A DNA stretch of 64,000 bases. It comes from Dysidea avara (taxonomy: Eukaryota; Porifera; Demospongiae; Dictyoceratida; Dysideidae). Below are positions 58,701-64,000 of this stretch, one piece after another. Made by a program: the position numbers and the translations under genes. The stretch spans positions 49,072,075 through 49,136,074 of the forward strand of contig NC_089274.1 of assembly GCF_963678975.1 (NCBI RefSeq). The letters run 5' to 3'. The stretch's first letter is position 1, and the number at the start of each line of letters is the position of its first letter. The notes beneath the pieces were generated by a model. The model worked only from the letters and a program-made list of their open reading frames with translations, did no database searches and had not been told where the DNA came from.

Positions 58701-59575
58701 GTTTTGGAAGATTTCTAATAGAACACACTTCCATTGGTAGATCTATGAAACTATGAGCTTTTATTATTGAGTAGATTTTAGCTACAATTTTCATTTATAA
58801 AGCAGTATAAAACATAAATTAAGTGAGGTGAACAACCATGATAGCAGCAGCTAAGTGGTTAAGGATTTGGATGTTCAGTATGGAGGTCCCTGGTTCAAAC
58901 GCTGGCAACATTTTTCATGCACCTTTTTTACCCAGCGGTGACTGTTTTATTAAAGTATTTCGACCCCGCGATTTACAGTTGTTTGGGTTTTGCCTTGCAA
59001 CTCTATAGCTGTCACTGTGATTTCTTTTAAAGTACAAAAGGTTTGAGCTATGATGGTTAGCCTATACGCATACTGATTTTTAAGTCACTTTCATAAGCGG
59101 TTTACCATGTAGGCGTGACAACGATCCGGCTTTTAAAAATGCAAACAATCATCCATAGCTCTGTGATTGTTAATCAGATTTGCACCAAACTTGGTATGTA
59201 ATTGTGCCACAATACGTTCTTAAAGTGTACCAAAGATCAAGAAAATCAAGCTGTGCATTTGCATTTTATAATGGTTTTTGTAAAGTGTGCAAAAAGAATA
59301 ATTTAAGCCCTAAAGCCCCTAAACGAAGAAAAAACAAAATTAAGTTGACTTTGAAAGCTCATATTTCATGATTGTATTAGGCAATCTTGCCCAAATTTAG
59401 TATGTGAGATGCTGAAGGTGGAGGGCATTTGTAATATAAAATGATTCCAATTCGAGAAGGGAGCATGGGGCTACGTATGTGTGAAAATAATGTTTTGTTT
59501 CTTCCTGTAAATATACTCACAGTGTGGTGCACTGGTTTTCTTGGCTGCACAACACACTACCATGTGTCTTGATAC
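58700..59575 (+). mobile_element. tRNA-headed copy of the tail module, copy 4
   Basis: Parallels 41050-41974: the shared 5' part (cattggtagatctatgaaac), an A-box-like CAGCTAAGTGG (58848-58858, one mismatch) and a B box GGTTCAAACGC (58892-58902), then the tail to the hairpin ACACACTACCATGTGT at 59552-59567. More diverged than copy 3. Confidence 0.6.
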
Positions 59576-60370
59576 TTTGAAATGGCATTTCAGTATTGGT
59601 TAGGTATATCCAAGCCCAAAAGTGCTTTCAATACAACCATGAATGCTTCTAATATATTGCCACAAAATTTTTAATTTATTTATCAATGGAATTTTCTAAT
59701 AACTAATCTGCCTGCCTGCCAGCTTTCAGGCAAACATAACTCAATAACAGCTAAGGCTATGGGCTTGATTTTTTCACTGTTTGACGTTGCTTTATCCTGA
59801 GATGTGCCTTTTGGTATACCGCAGTACCTACAATGCACACATCATGGACTTACCTTTGTCCTCCTTTGTGTCCCAATTCCTTTGCTGACAGCTCAAGGTG
59901 TTGATTCACGGCAGCCCAATGGCTTCCCTATGTTTGTACTGAGGAGTTTATGCCCTTTCAAACATTGCGTACTGAGTGCTCCATGGACAATAATGCAGCA
60001 TGCAATACGCAATGTTCGAACAAACAGAAAATCCTTGAATCATACATATTTTCCATGGTGACTGGATTGATTACAGAGATGCTTCTCCTTCATTTGTAAC
60101 ACTGTGAAACAGACTGAACATAGCTGAAAACAAAGCGTAATTATCATTGAGTCAGTACTTGGTAGTTGAGGCATGCAAATCATCTGTGTTTTTCGTGGTG
60201 ACTGGATTGATTGCAGAGGTGCTTCTCCTACTGTTTTTTGTTTGTAATGCTGTGTAACAGGCTGAACATGACCGAAAGCGAAGCGCAATGGCCACTTCAC
60301 TTTTGAGTCAGTAATTGATAGTTGGGGCACGCAAATTGTCTGTATTTTTCATGGTGATCGGATTGATTGC
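59576..60370. repeat. dispersed repeat family, copy 3
   Basis: Relative of 15346-16050. Contains a local ~100-bp duplication (tggtgactggattgatt at 60055, 60197 and, as tggtgatcggattgatt, 60352). Confidence 0.55.
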
Positions 60371-60990
60371 AGAGGGCACCTTATAATATTACAAAAAAAG
60401 TAAACAAACAAGAATAAGGAAAAATTAGTTTGATTAGGGATCATAGAAAAAAGTAGGGAAACAAGGGAGGTCGCCTACACTTGCAGATATACTAGTGGAC
60501 ATGTAATCCCTAAGATTTCCTTATACTTGTATAGTTAATCATCATAGGAGTACCTTTAGGTGGTCTGACAATGATTGAAGTAAAGACCATCGAGTGATAA
60601 CAAAAACACCAATCATGCGTGCTATCTAGTTTCATAAAATAAAATAAATTTATGTCATGTCTACCAGATCCAGACAAGATTCTGAAGGGGATAAGCCAAA
60701 AATTGAACTATAAGTAGATTAATTATCTTAGGAAGGACCAACTGTTTCTCTTGCTCAAATTGCTGATATATTCCTTGTTGATGTCAATAAACTAAATCAC
60801 TGGTTTGCTGGTCATTCCTTAAAGGCACATAAGCCAGTATAGTGGCATTATTTTAAAAAATGCTAATGTGAAAACCAATTACCTGTAGCAAATGTGCAAA
60901 TTGAAATACTCTAATAGTGCAGTCATTCTATCAGAGCAGTCAGCCATGCATTCTATTAGAGCACTCAACTACAGTACAAGTCACAATGTA
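60371..60990. other. non-coding, nothing firm
   Basis: A small inverted pair aaggaaaaattag / taatccctaag-type segments (60415-60530) and three CTAATAG / CTATTAG motifs near 60900-60965. No gene. Confidence 0.35.
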
Positions 60991-61120
60991 GAGGCTAATA
61001 ATAAGTCACCTTGTGGAGAGTTCTAACAAGTCACCTGTACAGAGTTCAGCTATGAACATATCAACTTGTAGAGAGTTCAGCTATGTTTCAACCAGATCAC
61101 CCTGTAAAGAGTTCAACTAT
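60990..61120 (-). repeat. minisatellite fragment, inverse orientation
   Basis: Four to five degenerate units of tagagagttcagcta, the reverse complement of the array unit at 5985-8195. Confidence 0.7.
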
Positions 61121-62378
61121 TAGTATAGCGGCGTAGCCCCCAAAATTAGCCAAATCGTACATTTTTTCATAAAAGCATGAAACTTTCCACATAAATAGTA
61201 TTCCTCATGACATGTACTTTTTGATATAGTGCTATCACAGATTTGACCTTTGGTGACTTTTATGGCCATTTTTGCCCAGAAATTTGATCATTTCTGTCTT
61301 TATATCCCTGAGGCATTAATTGGCATGCTAAAATATGGTACCAAAATTAAAGGTATTGTTGAACGAAACAACTTGGTTTTTATTTGAAGTTTATAGGTAA
61401 TTCCATTTTGAAGGTATGATTGTTTTCATCATCTCCAAAATTCTCTGAGTTTACCTGCACTTGGGGTGTAAATTACCCATGGAGAGGTAAATTACCGTAT
61501 AGCTGGTAATTTTCGAAAGGTTTTTATTTTAGGATATTTTGAAGAGGCCCTTCTCTTCGAAAATAAATTCCCACGTCCGGTTGTTTTTCGAAAATAAATT
61601 CCCACAAGTGAAAGCAACCGTCCAACTTTCGGCGATTCGTTCGTGTATTCCTCGAGTTTTAGCTCAGTATTGCTGATGATAATGGGTAAACTGTATCATT
61701 ACTGTACCAATATCCAGAAAACAGGTGATCCAGAATGGGAATTGATGCCGTCTGCTCTAGAATCTATGGTAGGACTATAGCTATGATCGAGCGTGATTGT
61801 GCCAGTGAATTCACTCCACCCGAGACTCTTTCAGTCTTCTCTCCAGTGCACAGGAATGGGGATTATTCCATCAGTAAGTCAGTTTTCGACAAATATTCAT
61901 GCATCTTCATAATTTGTGACACGAATTTCCATTTATTTGAAATCCATCCGGACTTCGAAATATGCACTCTTCAAAATTAAAATCTTTCGAAATTCAGATT
62001 TTGCTTCTTGTGCAAAAATTTCTGTTTTGAAAATAACCCGCTATACAGTATCTCCCAAATTATCTCAAAATTCACGGGCAATATAAATGATCATAATTTT
62101 GGAATAAAATCACCTATTAACTTCAAATAAAAACTAAGCGTTCAAAAAGATCTTTATATTAGTGCCATGTTTTAAGCATGCCAATTAATGCTTAAGGGAG
62201 ATAAAGACAGAAATGACCAACATTCTGGGAAAAAATGGTCATAAAAGTCACTGAAGGTCAAATCTGCGATGGCACTATATCAAAAAATTTATGTCACGGG
62301 GAGTACTACTTATGTGAAAAGTTTCATGCTTTTGTGAAAAGTTGCATGATTTTTTTTTTTGCGTTGTTGCTATACTAT
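61121..62378. mobile_element. large foldback element with unrelated cargo
   Basis: Arms of the 39077-39788 family at 61121-61440 and 62080-62378 (tagtatagcggcgtagcccc / ttgctatacta). The central 61490-62045 is absent from the 39-kb copy. It has repeated ttcgaaaataaattcccac (61556, 61592) and a short frame from ATG 61682 (MGKLYHYCTNIQKTGDPEWE) ending before a GT. This may be captured host or element sequence; function unknown. Confidence 0.6.
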
Positions 62379-62399
62379 ATGTTTTAAGCCACCTTAAAG

Positions 62400-62875
62400 A
62401 TAGTTCAACTATATATTACAACTTACCCTGTAGGAGAGATTATTTACATTACAAGTCACCCAGTAGAGAGTTCAGCTACATTACAAAAGTCTCCCTATAG
62501 AGAAGTCAGCTACGAACAAGTTTCCCTGAAGAAAGTTACATTACAAGTCATCCTGAAGGAGAGTTCAGCTACATTACCAGTCACCCAGTGGAAAGATCAG
62601 CTTTACAATATGTCTCACTGTAAAGACTTCAGTTACATCACAAGTCAACCTGTTCAGTTGTGTCAAGTCACTTTGTAGAGAACGTAGCTACATTACTACT
62701 TTCTGTGTAGAAAGTTTAGTTATGAAACAAGTCACCCACTAGAGAGTTCCATTACAAGTCATCTAGTAGAGAGTACAGCTACACTACAAGTCACCCAGTA
62801 GAGAGTTCTGCTATGTTACAGGTCACCCAGTGGAAGGTTCAGCTGCATTACAAGTCACTCAGCAAAGAACTTCCA
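62400..62875 (-). repeat. minisatellite array 3, inverse orientation
   Basis: About 0.5 kb of degenerate units (cattacaagtcacccagtag, agagttcagcta). Same family as arrays 1 and 2 but read on the other strand and with a different linker. Confidence 0.8.
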
Positions 62876-62879
62876 AAAA

Positions 62880-63220
62880 ACTTTTCTGAATAACAGCACT
62901 AAAACAGTTTTAAAATCACTAATCTGAGCATTTTTTATGCGATATCTCTAGGACTTGTCCATTGCATTAGCAAAATGTACGTAGCAACAGTTGATACCCA
63001 AATTTTTCTGCATGCCCATATAATGAATCCAGTGGATACACACATATTGGATTGGTTGCTTTCCCCAGGCATATTATACTTGCAATAGGCATAGTACATA
63101 TCATTTGAATCACATGTCCTCATGATTTGCCTGATATGCACACCCTCACTGTTGAGCTTACAACCAAGCTTAGGTTGAGGGAATCACTCAGGCCCATGAC
63201 ACATCTATCACTTTACATAC
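62880..63220. repeat. 3' intronic flank of CCP cassette F
   Basis: Homologous to the flanks of cassettes B, C and D (agcactaaaacagtt, ataatgaatccagtgg, gatttgcctgatatgcac), ending in a hairpin remnant at about 63115-63205. Confidence 0.65.
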
Positions 63221-64000
63221 CTCTATGACATGTGACCAATGTACCATCCCATGTTCCATTGTACTGACACATTCTAGATGTGTTACCACTCAGATCATAA
63301 CCTTCAGAACAACTGAATCTGCAGGTGTCTTGGTATGAAGCCACCCCATCATCTCCCAACATACAATCAATCATTCCATTGTCAGGTTGATGGAGGTCAG
63401 GACAGGATACTATTAGTAAAGTTACATCACAGGTGAAAAATGATTTCTTCAACACTCACCTCTTGCACATGTTGTTGTCACGCCACTCCATTTTCTATCA
63501 CTCTGACAACTCCTCAAATTACTACCTCTAACTTCATAACCACTGTTACATGTAAATGTGCATATGTCCTCAAAGGAAGCCACCCCATCATCACCAAGTG
63601 AGCAGCTGATTGCTCCATTAGTAGGTTGAGAGAGTGGAACACAAGTAACTATTGAGTTGTTATTTAACTACAGTGTACATTATATAATCACCAAACCTCT
63701 CCCACAAGTAGCTTCACTACCATTCCACCTTCCATCACTCAAACAAGTTCTACTATGACTACCACTGGTCAACTGGTATCCAGTATCACATGTAAAATTA
63801 CATGTCACTTCATACACAACATCCTGGTTACTTCCACTTGAACAAGAAATAGTTCCATTAGCAGGATGATTGAGGGTTGGACAGGACACTAATAACATAA
63901 CACAAATAAAGATAAACTACTTTACAACCAACAGGTGTTTCACCACACCTCTTGTACACATTGGTTCATCATTACTCCACATCCCAGTATTGAGACAGGT
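63221..64000 (-). CDS. CCP (sushi) cassette F, cut by the window end
   Basis: Exons in transcript order: a (partial) 64000-63949, b 63888-63697, c 63648-63460, d 63409-63221. Exon a enters from beyond the window. Introns are 60, 48 and 50 nt, phase 1. Exon b is protein-identical to A, B and C. Exon c carries the DRKWSGV change seen in D together with the regular RGSNLRSC form. Exon d has the NTS and NGT sequons and ends TCHRG. The c-d intron is 2 nt longer than in the other cassettes and the b-c intron 3 nt shorter. The array evidently continues past the window. Confidence 0.88.

Noticed and set aside
61735..61980. 81-residue frame inside the foldback
   Set aside because: No recognisable motif; kept only as part of the possible cargo.

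Overview
The window is AT-rich, intron-bearing and crowded with transposable elements, so it is eukaryotic and animal. Selectin-type sushi (CCP) exons, a LINE with a PHD-finger ORF1, hAT and IS630/Tc1-like transposons and dozens of foldback MITEs all point to an invertebrate metazoan. Spliceosomal introns of only 48-60 nt would suit a sponge or another early-branching animal. That placement is inference; nothing in the window proves the species.

Host coding sequence: the only convincing host gene material lies on the minus strand. Six copies of a four-exon cassette (exons a-b-c-d in transcript order; 189, 192, 189, 189 nt; every intron phase 1) occur at 4435-5347, 19251-20168, 30053-30970, 33469-34383, 54374-55291 and 63221-64000 (the last is cut by the window end). 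Each exon encodes one six-cysteine CCP domain. Introns within a cassette are 48-60 nt; gaps between cassettes are 2.5-20 kb and full of repeats. All exons are symmetric, so the cassettes could be spliced in series into one very long secreted or cell-surface adhesion/complement-like protein, or they could belong to tandem paralogues. No signal peptide, transmembrane segment or other domain type is in the window. The duplicated unit also carries 1-1.4 kb of 3' flanking intron, including a hairpin that abuts the last donor site.

Mobile elements, left to right: foldback and TTAA-flanked MITEs (1.1-4 kb). A composite repeat of palindrome + ~30-bp minisatellite + 0.8-kb tail follows (5.47-9.01 kb), then a second composite split by a decayed hAT transposon (9.30-12.88 kb). 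MITE-rich intron occupies 13-19 kb and 20-30 kb, with a (GGCA)43 tract at 22.7 kb. A second complete composite is at 34.41-38.94 kb. A large foldback is at 39.1-39.8 kb, and a tRNA-headed copy of the composite tail at 41.0-41.97 kb. A minus-strand CR1/L2-like LINE (43.9-49.3 kb) is broken by two GTGAC-ended MITEs. An internally deleted IS630/Tc1-like element with two ~48-nt introns occupies 49.49-51.46 kb. A 5'-truncated reverse transcriptase with an apparent restriction-like endonuclease end lies at 55.6-57.5 kb, followed by a (GT)70 tract. A second tRNA-headed tail copy is at 58.7-59.6 kb and a large foldback with unrelated cargo at 61.1-62.4 kb.

The reading is of a recently and repeatedly duplicated CCP locus into which transposons kept inserting. 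Because the duplicated units differ in which insertions they carry, they act as natural empty-site controls, so several element boundaries and target-site duplications can be set to the base.
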